Assembly (NCBI RefSeq): GCF_051622035.1
Contig: NC_135365.1
Span: forward strand, 12,938,001-13,002,000
Length of the DNA stretch: 64,000 nt
Direction: 5' to 3'
From: Arctopsyche grandis
Taxonomy: Eukaryota; Arthropoda; Insecta; Trichoptera; Hydropsychidae
The position numbers and the translations under genes were made by a program. Below the pieces are notes generated by a model. It saw only the letters and a program-made list of their open reading frames with translations, had not been told where the DNA came from and searched no databases. This document shows positions 1 through 9,993 of the stretch, piece by piece. Each line of letters starts with the position of its first letter. The stretch's first letter is position 1.

Positions 1-437
1 CAAAAGATTTTGCCACATAGTAGCAAGTATTAAGTATAAACATATTAGTGTCAAACAGTTAACTGTTTGACAAGCTTTATTCAAACATTGTCAGCATTAT
101 TACTTCGAGTTGAAAACTTAAGTTGAATATAAAATGTTGTATAAGTTCAAAAAATCCATTTTTTTTTAATTCTATAATCAAAAAACATGTCTATTACGAT
201 TATTTTACACCATCGTAATGGCAGATGACACTTCCACTTATATTGATGACCAAACCGAGTAAAATTGCAAAGTATGAAAACGATCGCATAAGAACCCAAA
301 CTTCGTCAAACGATAAAATCGTTTTCGAGCTAAGAAGATGTTAGTAAAAAATAAAAATAAAGAGAGACTCACGGCGCCCCTTAGCTATGGCGCTCCTAGG
401 CACGTGCTTTGTCTGTTGCACCTTTGAGCCGGCCCTG
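1..437. mobile_element. Possible hAT-like element, right end only
   Basis: A GC-richer stretch from about 362 ends in GAGCCGGCCCTG at 437. This resembles the right terminal repeat of hAT-type elements starting CAGGGCCGG. The matching left end was not found, so it either lies off the window or is lost. The rest of the interval is AT-rich and shows nothing else. Confidence 0.3.
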
Positions 438-1165
438 ACTGTGATGCCAACATTTTGTGATAAATACACCAATAGGTGGTCTTCCACGTCTTTGGATGCA
501 GGTGTGCATCGCTCAATTCATAGCAATGTATAGATAGGTACATATGTATGAACGTTGGTATGAATTCAACCTACATAAGTGAGGTTTATGAGGATTATAA
601 ACAGTGGTGTAGTCGGGCCAGGTCGTGCCAGGTCGCCACTCTGGTATTTATTTTTGAGCCAGGTCTCCGCCTTGGCTCATTGGTTGTTATAAACATTGTT
701 TTTCGAGTACAATTAAAAATATTTTGACTAAAATTCACATAAAATTTTGCATTCCAAATATTGTGAGCAGACTCTTGTTCTAACATTCGATGACCATTCG
801 AATAGTAATCTGAGCACATTCAAACCTTAAAGGACGTTTAATGAAATTTATTGGCTTTTTTTTATCGAAAACCACCCAAAACTTCGAAAGAAAACATTAT
901 TTGAACTATTGACCATACGCACTTGAGGATAGATAAAATGAGGGAACTCAGATTGAATGAATAGTCATCTCTAAATTCACATGTTAAAATTTGATAGTTT
1001 TTTGACACATGTATACATATGTACGTACATAGTTTTAACATTGCTAAAAGCAAATGTTGCTGTTGACACACAAACACGGGTTTCAAATCAAATATGTTGA
1101 AGAGGATGCATTATGGAAGTTTTTATAAAATATAAAAAAAACATTATAATTTCAACAAGTAAGAA
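438..1165. other. AT-rich stretch without recognised features
   Basis: Only short unconvincing frames occur here, all lacking splice context or family motifs. No gene or element is supported. Confidence 0.6.
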
Positions 1166-1560
1166 TATGGGTCTACCTCACGGCACCGAAAGTGAAAAGG
1201 TCGAAAAAGCAAATATTGGAAGGCAAAGATCGAAAATCGAAAGATCTTAAGTCGAAAGATAAAAAAAAGGGTGCATGGTAAACGGTACTATGTATATATA
1301 TACATATATGTATAATATATATGAAAGGCATGCGGTAAAATTGGGTCTACGTGACGAGACAGAATGTTAAATTACAGAAAACACAAATATCGAAAGGCAA
1401 AGATCCAAAATCGAAAGATCTTAAGTCGAAAGATCAAAAAAAAGGGTGCATGGTAAACGGTACATACTCACTTAAGATCTTTCGATTTTCGATTTTTGCC
1501 TTTCGATATTAGCATTTTCTGTAATTTAACATTCTGTCTCGTCACGGAGATCGGGTAAAA
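1166..1560. repeat. Inverted-repeat element, copies facing each other
   Basis: A unit with GGCAAAGATCGAAAATCGAA followed by a CTTAAGTCGAAAGAT stretch and GCATGGTAAACGG occurs at about 1170-1287 and 1343-1462. It is then met by its reverse complement at about 1466-1553, which ends in the complement of the GACGAGACAGAATGT stretch near 1350. The 1343-1462 and 1466-1553 arms can form a long hairpin. A further copy lies at 2125-2250. Type of element unknown. Confidence 0.6.
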
Positions 1561-1599
1561 TTATCTCTCTTTTTTTTTTGTCATACAGCCTTGTTTTAA

Positions 1600-2100
1600 C
1601 CTATTTGTCTGGGTTATGAAGTTTTGTGATCATGCGAAAATTCGAACTCGAGATTTTGACTGATTCGAACTCAGAATCGATCACTGATCACGTTTTCATG
1701 ATCTAGAAAAAATGTGTGTGTCTGTGTATTTTGGGGATTTTTTGAACACAGTTAGTCCTATCGAACTGAAACTTAGTATCGGTTACTGAAATTTTTATCG
1801 ACACGACGTAAATTTTTTTCAGGTTTTTAAGTTGACCGGAAATGGTACCTCCCCTTATAGGTGTCCTCTTTTTTTAAGTTTTTGAATTCAATTATCTCCC
1901 AAACCACTAACTAAATCGGACTAAATTTTTTTACATATGATATAAATAATAATCTTTATAACCTTACATCTTTTAAATATTTTTATCTGAACCGGAAGTA
2001 GTACTTATATTTTAATTTACCTTCCCTTGATACGATGAAAGTTTTCCACTAGGTCCATCGATGAAAATTCAAAATTTGCATTTTTCGCTCCGGACTACTG
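1600..2100. repeat. Dispersed repeat, second partial copy near 4790-4900
   Basis: The segment GAGATTTTGACTGATTCGAA followed by an ACTCAGAA stretch near 1650-1680 recurs with small changes at about 4808-4840. Both are followed by a GTGTGTGTG tract. There is no coding potential, and it is probably part of the same composite repeat as its neighbours. Confidence 0.4.
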
Positions 2101-2124
2101 TACATGTACGTACATATGTACACA

Positions 2125-2256
2125 TGCGGTCTCCGTGACGAGCCCGAATGTGAAACGCCGGAAAACGCAAACATCGGAAGGCAAAGATCGAAAATCGAAA
2201 AATCTTAAGTCGAAAGATCAAAAAAAAAAGGGTTCATGGTAAACGGTACATACTCA
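2125..2256. repeat. Further copy of the AAAGATCGAAAATCG repeat
   Basis: The copy includes GACGAGCCCGAATGTGAAAC, GGCAAAGATCGAAAATCGAA and GGTAAACGGTACATACTCAC. It matches the 1166-1560 units and leads directly into the hairpin at 2257. Confidence 0.5.
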
Positions 2257-2414
2257 CGTACATACTCAATTAATTTTCGCGAGCAGGATACAACAGGAAC
2301 AAGAGGAACAGGCTTTTCCTCCCGTATTCTGCGCGCGCACATTAATACGGGAGGAAAAGCCTGTTCCTCTTGTTCCTGTTGTATCCTGCTCGCGCAAATT
2401 AAGTGAGGATGTAC
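2257..2414. repeat. Long near-perfect hairpin (50-bp perfect arms)
   Basis: Bases 2279-2328 and 2344-2393 are perfect reverse complements (50 of 50). They are separated by a 15-base GC-rich loop at 2329-2343. The pairing continues outward with a few mismatches to about 2257 and 2414. The arms include CAGGAACAAGAGGAACAGG. No terminal duplication was identified, so it may be a foldback element or a recent inverted duplication. Confidence 0.85.
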
Positions 2415-2645
2415 GACGGGGGGAGAGAGAGTTTTACCGCATGCCACTGATATATATATACTAAACGTTTTTCATATTATATGTATGCATGGTAAACGAT
2501 CATTTTCGACTTTTTCACTGTCGACTTTTTTACGGTCACCCGGAAAAAAGTGGGGGGAGGGGGGGGGGGGGGTAGTAAAAATTAAACACCAACCTGGTTC
2601 TTTTTTATTTAACACCACACCACTGAATATAAATATTGACTATAG

Positions 2646-2951
2646 ATGCGTTCACAGGTCAAACGTTTCTCGTACACGACGTCAAACGAGAATTCGACGT
2701 CGACGGAGAAGATGTGGTCCCTGGAGAGGAACTGCACGAAACATTGCGAGCCTGGCTGCATAGTGATCGGCGAGCGCACCAAGATTTACGCGTGCACTTC
2801 CTGTTGCAACAGTGCACTCTGCAACAACGGCACTGGGAGGGCTACGACGCATCGTCGCGTCGGTCCACTAGCTCTGTTGCAGCTGCTGCTCTGTCTCACA
2901 GCTACGGCCGCCCACACCCAACCTATCAATGTCTTCGGTGACTTTTTATGA
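2646..2951 (+). CDS. Ly6/three-finger protein, last coding exon (partial gene)
   Basis: Open frame after an acceptor (TTGACTATAG at 2636-2645), closed by TGA. The frame has the cysteine pattern of the C-terminal half of a Ly6/uPAR three-finger domain: NCTKHCEPGC, then YACTSCCNSALCNNG with the family CC-x4-CN signature. A hydrophobic tail (VGPLALLQLLLCLTATAA) follows, as in proteins attached to the outer membrane by a GPI anchor. Members are secreted or GPI-linked and act in junction formation, trafficking or channel and receptor modulation; which applies here cannot be told. The exon is clearly GC-richer than its surroundings. Earlier exons carrying the signal peptide and first cysteines were not found in 1-2645 and probably lie to the left. 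An acceptor a few bases later (TTCACAG at about 2657) is also possible. Confidence 0.75.
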   Translation: MRSQVKRFSYTTSNENSTSTEKMWSLERNCTKHCEPGCIVIGERTKIYACTSCCNSALCNNGTGRATTHRRVGPLALLQLLLCLTATAAHTQPINVFGDFL

Positions 2952-3266
2952 TACACCCTAACGTAGCGGACGCAAACGGTATAAATCTAATGTAATTCTC
3001 GCGCTATGTGACACAACACATGCTCACTGTCATTCCATTACATGTCTAGCTTTGTTTTATACTGTCGACCTCAACTTTGATCATCAATCTATGTATTACA
3101 TAAGTGTTCTTCCATTTTTACCCATACATAAACCTACAAGAACGGATAATCACATACAACAAGGCAGCCCAAACTTTTTGAACTCTTCTACCAATCCTTC
3201 GCGATCTACCAATATGCAGGGGGAAATATAATAATAATCTTTAAAATAACGTTTTAATAAGCCTTA

Positions 3267-3706
3267 CTGTGCTGAAAAAATCCGCTAGCCACTGTGATGG
3301 ACTCCAAGCGTACATCAAAAATTAGTGTTTTAAGTTAAAATAATGCAAAATCTGTTTAGGTTTATTATTGTAATTAGCTATAAAAATCATTTCGTCGTGT
3401 ATTAAATATAAAATAAGTCGAATACATTTAAAAAAAACATGACGTCATTCCAAGGTTGATATCATTTTCATACTGACTATTTAGCGCGGTGCGTATTCAA
3501 TTCCCCGTCTCTCTCGCATCTTTGAGGCACGTATACAAGAGCCTTTCCGTGAAAATAAGTATTTCTGTTGATATTGATCAATTTTTTTTATTTCGTAATG
3601 GTATAATTCGAATCAAAGAGGTTTTTATGAGGAATACATAATATATTCAGTATATTTAGAGAAATAAAATAATCAGGTCACTCGCTATCCATCATAGTGC
3701 GGCAAG
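3267..3706. repeat. Dispersed repeat of about 440 bp, copy 1
   Basis: It runs from ATCCGCTAGCCACTGTGATG to CACTCGCTATCCATCATAGT. It aligns along its length with 16447-16886. The ends are partly inverted (CACTGTGATGGA against the complement CACTATGATGGATAG), suggesting a MITE-like element. Confidence 0.65.
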
Positions 3707-4028
3707 TTTTAAACAAAATACATCTAAAAACTTTTATAAAAATAACAAAGAAAAAAATAAGAACATTGACTTTACTATAAAGTTACGCTGTGGCTTAGTT
3801 CTTATGTTTATAATATACTAGTATCCTGTGTGCACATAATTGTGCACTTGGTAAAATATCGCAATTCGGATCAACAGAATTATTTAAAATTTAATTAATT
3901 TTTTTGAAAAAAAAAAAAAATTATTCTTTTTTGACAACGAAGCGATGTGCCGCGTCTCTTTCCACGATATACGATTCCAAGGGGGAGAAAGAGAGACGGA
4001 TAATGGTGTTAACAACGAGTACTTCATA

Positions 4029-4056
4029 CACACGCACGCACGCACGCACGCATTAG
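4029..4056. repeat. (ACGC)n microsatellite
   Basis: A CACACGCACGCACGCACG tract. Confidence 0.8.
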
Positions 4057-4094
4057 ACAATTATTATATAAGATTATAGTGTTATAATGTTCAT

Positions 4095-4205
4095 ATCAGA
4101 AAAAAATTTGATGACGTATGGTTGTGAAACTTGAACATTGAGCGCCAAAGCTGCACAAAGTCCAACACAAATACTGCACAAATTCCAATGCAATCAAAGA
4201 AGTAT
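4095..4205 (+). mobile_element. RTE non-LTR retrotransposon remnant (short)
   Basis: TGATGACGTATGGTTGTGAA and the following ATTGAGCGCCAAAGC stretch match the segment before the C-terminal reverse-transcriptase tail seen in the 12.1-kb and 37.2-kb copies. Only about 110 bp is left. Confidence 0.6.
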
Positions 4206-7200
4206 GGTATATAAGTATATCTGATTACATCTGTACAACGAATACTTCAATTGTGTTTTACATAGATATATGCAGGTTATATTTGTCAAAATAAATACAC
4301 TCGACATCACGTCGCGATCGACTGGTTGGGCAGTCCAGATATATACATATGTACATAAATAGGTAGAATAACACTATCATGAAAGAACTTAGTTTGTGAA
4401 TCGTATTTTTTGTGTAAAGTAATGCTGGAGTTAGTATTGATACAGCATCTTCTGGGATATGACTACATACATATGTATATTCTGTGTAAATTTCAGCCGT
4501 TCGATTTGACCTTTCATGCTGCAGTATTTTTGAAGTTCATCTGCTATGAACTATGCTATTCTATGTACATATAAGATGAATTAGTACAAAGTCTTTTCAG
4601 AACTAAACGGCAGTTGTGAACATCATACAGTCATTTAACTACCGAACTACATACATACAGCTAAGTATATTTTGTGTGATTTTCTTCGAAGAAAGAAATT
4701 TGTCATTCTATCAGACTACGTATATTTTAAATATTTACTTTATCTGCATACATATGTACGCATTAAAAATAGATGAATTTTTAATCATCACGAGAAAATT
4801 TAACCTTGAGATTTTGACTAATTTGAACTCAGAAACGAACACCAATCATAGTGTGTGTGTGAAACCGCTGAGCGTATCGACTCGAAATTACATAACATAT
4901 AATCATTATATCAATAGCATGTCAATAATAAACAAATTTCGTCAGACTAAAAAATCGAAAGTAAAGTAAGCAGAGGCTAGTAAAAAAAATAGCAAATTTG
5001 ATGAACACAAAGTGGGGTTTTTTCCTGTTAAAACAGTCAAAAATTTTGTTACTACACTTTTTTTTTATAAAAGTGATTCAATTTCAATAAAATTTTCTCA
5101 TGATCATAAAATAAGTAAACCAGAATACAATATTGCAGCTAACATCCTAATTTAAAGATGATTGTACGTACATAGATCCTATGAAAAGTCTGTGGATCAA
5201 AGATGACTTTAAATTGCCGCATATCAAAATTGTTTGATATATTTGCGTACGTGAAATATCCGTACATATGTACAAGTCATTGTCATGTTTATCTACGATC
5301 AGATCGCATCTCAACATTCGTGATAGTTTTCCCATTTATGACAATTCATTCCCACGAGTCATTCCCGGATGTAGATGGAGGCGGAAGTTGAGATACATAT
5401 AATATACATATTTATGTGGCAAAAACAATAATATCAAAGCTGCAGAATGGAATACCTATAGATACGATCTAGTGAAATACAAAGGATACGATGTATAGAA
5501 AATCGAAGACATTTTGCATTACAATGATATGACGTAAATTTATTTTTAGCACTGAATTGCTCACGAAATACATATTATACATACAGAAGTGCATAATTTT
5601 TCAGTACAGACATGTATATATTAGTATGTATGTATATGTATGTATGTGCAGAAAACACTCGCAGTGCATATCAGATTTGTCATGTGTTGGGATATAATAA
5701 AAATATATAATTAAATGATTTTAAAATACGAGGTTGACAAAACAATTGAATTGTATATTATTATATATTTGTGGGTTGATATGGTGTGTTGTGTCTTATC
5801 GTGCGATTATTCACGAGTATTATAATTAAAAAAGTAACTTATTTTGATTTATTATTACGTACATGTAAACATACAAATCAGGGTCACAGGGACACTTTGT
5901 AAAGTAGCCCTAAAAGTATTAGGCTTTCGAATTTCTGCCGATTCATTCGATTTCTTTGTTTCATTTGCATTATATTTAATAATAAATCTGTTTCAATAAA
6001 ATGTGACTTATTTTAATCGGTAGAAATGCAAAAAAAAAAACAAACAAAACTGTATCTTCCATTTTTTACGTAATAATTCCGACGTACTACTGTATGTGTA
6101 AATAATGCCAAAACAATATAAAATTATTATTATTATTATGTAAATTTGAAAGTGAAATGAAAATATAATATTTAAAGAATGATGATTTTTCAGTCAAGTT
6201 AATGATGAAAATATAAATGAATACATAGTCTATTGTAGGGCTTGTTATTTTTTGATAATATGTATGTATATGTATGTATAAAGAAATCATTTAACGAAAG
6301 TGAATTCAATGTTTAAAGATGTTGAATGATTGTGGGATGATTTGTTTTAATTTCTATGAATATTAAAATTTCGATTTAAAAAAGTATTCTATCGACATCA
6401 TTATGTATTTTGAGATTTTGTTGAAATTTCAATTAATACATTTTCAATATACACGCAAACTTAATTCGTGCACAATTTTAATTCAGTAATAGATAGTTTA
6501 TTTTTATTTATTTTTAATAATTAAAATAAGGCGAATTTTATTTATTTACGTTAATTAATATAAACCTTTGAAAGCAACGTAGGGTTAGATTTCAGCCAAT
6601 TTAATAACATATATTATATTTAAAAAATCACTAGCTTCCTCTTGAATTTTTTAATTCTTGAAATTTAACTTTACCCAAAGTTTTGGAATAAATATATAAT
6701 GGTATATAATCAAAATGAATTTTACGAATTAACATCGCTTTTTTGCAAAAAGTTTTGCACATTTTTTAAAAGTATAAGTTTAACATCCCCTTTTGAATAC
6801 AGTGTTTATAATATTGTACAATTCCACTTATTCGTATTCTGTACGAAATGTTTTAATCATAAATAATAAGAGCTCTCAAATTTCAATACTGAAGCTCCGT
6901 TATGAATTTCTTCGCGTAAACGAGAAATTTATAGATAGAATATCGGTCTCTGGAATTGGATATCCTTATTGAAAATAATATTTTACATAAATTTCAAGCA
7001 CCACGAAATTTATCATATCAGTTTGATCAAGTGACTTTTTGCAAAAGAGCATAATAAAAATGAATAAGTCAAGCGATGGCTTAAATGTTCATGCTTTCAA
7101 GGGCCCAATTATGAAGTAAGGTCTCATAAAAAGGTGATAAATAACTTTAAATATTCGAAAATAATAAAAAAAAAACATTAGATAGAATTTTTGAATTGTA

Positions 7201-7850
7201 AAGAAATTCATAGATTTAATCGCACTCATCGATGCGGACTTGTAAACAAAATGGCCGTTTTCGTTTCATTTGATATTTATTATTATAAATAAATTATACA
7301 CCTATACCGTCATAGGGTTAGCTTCAGACTGTCTTAGCTCTCATTTGGATCAATAATTGTAATTAATATTATTTATGATAAATAAAAAAAAAACATTTTG
7401 TTGAGCTCATGACAAGTCTGACGTTAATGCTTGACAAATGTAGTGCACAATCATTATTTATATAATTTTTATCATTACTTTTACGTACAAAATTTACGAA
7501 CAACATATTAAAATTATTTCTTGTATTATATAATACGTATATAGAAAATGCGATTCGTTTGTATAAAAAATAAAATTTTATCTATGAAACATTTGTTTTT
7601 TTTTGTTTAAACATTAAGTTCCTATTAAAATATTTATAAATAAGAGTATATTAAAAGGAGAAATGTTATGCAGCAGAGTTACGCATTAAGTCCGAACGTT
7701 TTTCCCAAAGGTTTGTAAATAAATAAGATATGACCTCATGAATCTTTGACAGCACTCGAGAGTTTAATCTTTGAGAAACAGATGTTTCTTATACCACATA
7801 TAGAAATTGAAGTTTCAGCCTGCAACCGGCTACAGTTGAATTTTATTTTA
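4206..7850. other. AT-rich intergenic region, no gene seen
   Basis: Very AT-rich sequence with ACATATGTATGTA tracts. Frames such as 4616-4969 have no motif, no splice context and low-complexity composition. No gene, RNA or well-bounded element could be supported. Confidence 0.6.
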
Positions 7851-7856
7851 TTCAAT

Positions 7857-8560
7857 ACTAGTGAGGCTACCCGGCTTCGCTCGGTAAATAGAAATGCTGT
7901 CCAGTAGTGAGAATACTGTCGAACCATGAAACAAATCTTCATTTGTTTGTTTATTGATAATTTTTGATTTTTAAATGCTTTTTATTATTACGAAATTAAG
8001 TTCACAATACATCTTATATCTATTTTAATAGCTACTGATCTACTGATCATTTTCTATTTTACAATTTAATTTAATTTGGTTAGTAATCATAGTATTATAT
8101 TATTCTAATGTTAATGTACTGCATAATAGGAAAAAGAGCTCAAAAACCTATTTATTTGAATCAAAATAAAATTATATTATTTAACGACCGACCAATCACA
8201 AACATATTTGACCAATTCAGCCAATCAGAAACGACTTTGACGACAGCCAATCAGAAACGAATTACAGACGCCGTTTGGGTTTTATACATACATATAAGAT
8301 AGGGGTGCTACCCGGCTTCGCTCGGTAAATGGAAATGCAGTCTAGTTGTGAGAATACCATCGAACCATGAAATAAATCTTCATTTGTTTTTTTTTATTTA
8401 ATTTATTTGAATCGAAATAAAATTGCATTATTTAACGACCAGCCAATCACAAACGTATTTGACCAATCCAACCAATCAGAAACGATTTTGACAACCGCCA
8501 ATCAGAAACGATTTTGACGACAGCCAATCAGAAACGAATTACATACGCCGTTTCGGTTTA
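7857..8560. repeat. Repeat with CCGGCTTCGCTCGGTAAAT blocks and CCAATCAGAAACGA tandem units
   Basis: The block CTACCCGGCTTCGCTCGGTA followed by AATxGAAATGC appears at about 7866 and 8308. Each is followed by a GAGAATAC-TCGAACCATGAA segment. Each copy then carries short tandem units built on CCAATCA(G/C)AAACG (about 8190-8265 and 8443-8545). No coding frame is present. It is a non-autonomous transposon-like repeat in two copies. Confidence 0.6.
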
Positions 8561-9041
8561 ATATATAAAATACACAAATCAATACCAATTCAATTGAAGC
8601 TTCAACTACGATACAACTACAAAGAAGATAAGAAGATACGTAAAATATTTTATTAATTTTTGAACTTTTATTTGAATTAAAGAAAAATAAAAAAAAAAAC
8701 TATAAATTTTCGATCTTCTATTGTTTCATATTGAAGTGTTAATACAAGCTAATTTGAAGTCTGATGAACATATATACATTTAATACAAGCAAGAAGAACA
8801 GATTCTACAAATTATGTTTTAATAAGAGGTTAGTTCAATGCTTCAATATTTCAATACATATGTACATATGTAGAGGTGATCTCGAGGCAACTTAATTTCA
8901 ATTAATTTTCTGGTTTGAATTAAAGCATCATCGCACTTGCCACTGACGTACTGGTTAGTGCTAGCGCGTATTAGTCACGGTTTTAATTACTTTTGTTTAT
9001 TAAAGCCAAGAGTGAACAGCGACCTTCTTTATTTACTCAAT

Positions 9042-9104
9042 TCAGTTGGTAGCCACTTAAATACACATCTCATCCATGCAATGAACCGAAACGTTTTCAG
9101 TTGG
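9042..9104 (+). promoter_or_regulatory. Candidate initiator region of the ADAMTS gene
   Basis: Two TCAGTTGG motifs (9042-9049 and 9097-9104) match the arthropod initiator consensus TCAGTY just before the likely start codon at 9147. No clear TATA box was seen. The second motif could instead be read as a splice acceptor (GTTTTCAG), in which case a 5' exon lies upstream. Confidence 0.3.
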
Positions 9105-9146
9105 AGCTTCGCTCTCAATGTTTACGCTGCGTGTTTAGTGCTAGAA

Positions 9147-9993
9147 ATGCATTCAAAGCACTTTATAATTGATACAATTTGCCTGTTGGCAACTTTGCGT
9201 GTGTGCCGTGCTTCCGAAGACCAATTTTACTTTGTGAACAATGTCGATGAAACGTTCGACAACGTGCTTGTACAACCCAAACTCCTCAAAAACTTCAATC
9301 AACAGCACCAAAAAGAACGAGCTAAGAGAGCAGTTCCTTTTGACGACGCAGAAGAAGACATCAGGCTCAAATTATTCTCACCGACTGTTACCTCTTTGGA
9401 AGTGGGCAATTGGATCTTGCTATTAGAAAAAAATAGTTTCATATCATTCGGGCAGGAATTTGAAGAAGTGTGGGTGTCGAATGATGTCGACTCCAAAAGT
9501 AAACCTTCAAACGATTGTAATTTTTTTAAAGGAACTGTTTTATACGAGCCCGATTCGAAGGCAGTGATGACAGTTTGCGATGGGAGATATTATTATGGAT
9601 TTTTTACCACTGGTGGTGTATCTTATTTCGTTGAACCCACAACTCACCCAGTCGACGGTCATATTGTATACAAAGCAAGACGCATTTCTGAAGAAAATGT
9701 CAAAATTCCAGACGAGATAAAACGCGGTAGATCCAAAAGGTGTACGAATTGCGAGGAGCCTGAGAAGTTCAATTTGACGGGCGATACATTTTTGGAAGAC
9801 GTCAATTATAATTTCACCGATGAGGATTCCGTCGATGATGCAAAAGTCGATGAACCAAAGGAATTAAACGAAAAAAGTGATGAAGTATATGAAGTTGTAC
9901 ACGAAGAGTCAGTCGTACGAAAGATTAAGAAATACGACGAAGATGACGTAGGTTATTTTGCAGATGTTGCCTGGGAGGTTAGACCGTATCCTT
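9147..9993 (+). CDS. ADAMTS exon 1: signal peptide and propeptide
   Basis: From M at 9147 the N-terminus is [20 protein letters not shown] followed by RA-SEDQ, a typical signal peptide with cleavage after RA. The frame is open further upstream, and an in-frame ATG at 9081 would give a longer start with an additional hydrophobic stretch. I chose 9147 for the better signal peptide. The exon carries the propeptide with two possible furin sites, RAKR and RSKR; the latter is followed by CTNC, a candidate cysteine switch. The linker between RSKR and the protease is unusually acidic and long (about 100 residues). Donor GTAAGT at 9994; ends in phase 1. Confidence 0.85.

Noticed and set aside
8190..8545. 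CRISPR-like direct repeats
   Set aside because: The CCAATCAGAAACGA units are irregular, lack unique equal spacers and lie in an animal genome repeat.
8937..9146. Upstream extension of ADAMTS exon 1 to 8937
   Set aside because: The extension starts with TTG, not ATG. The only in-frame ATGs are at 9081 and 9147, and the latter gives the better signal peptide.
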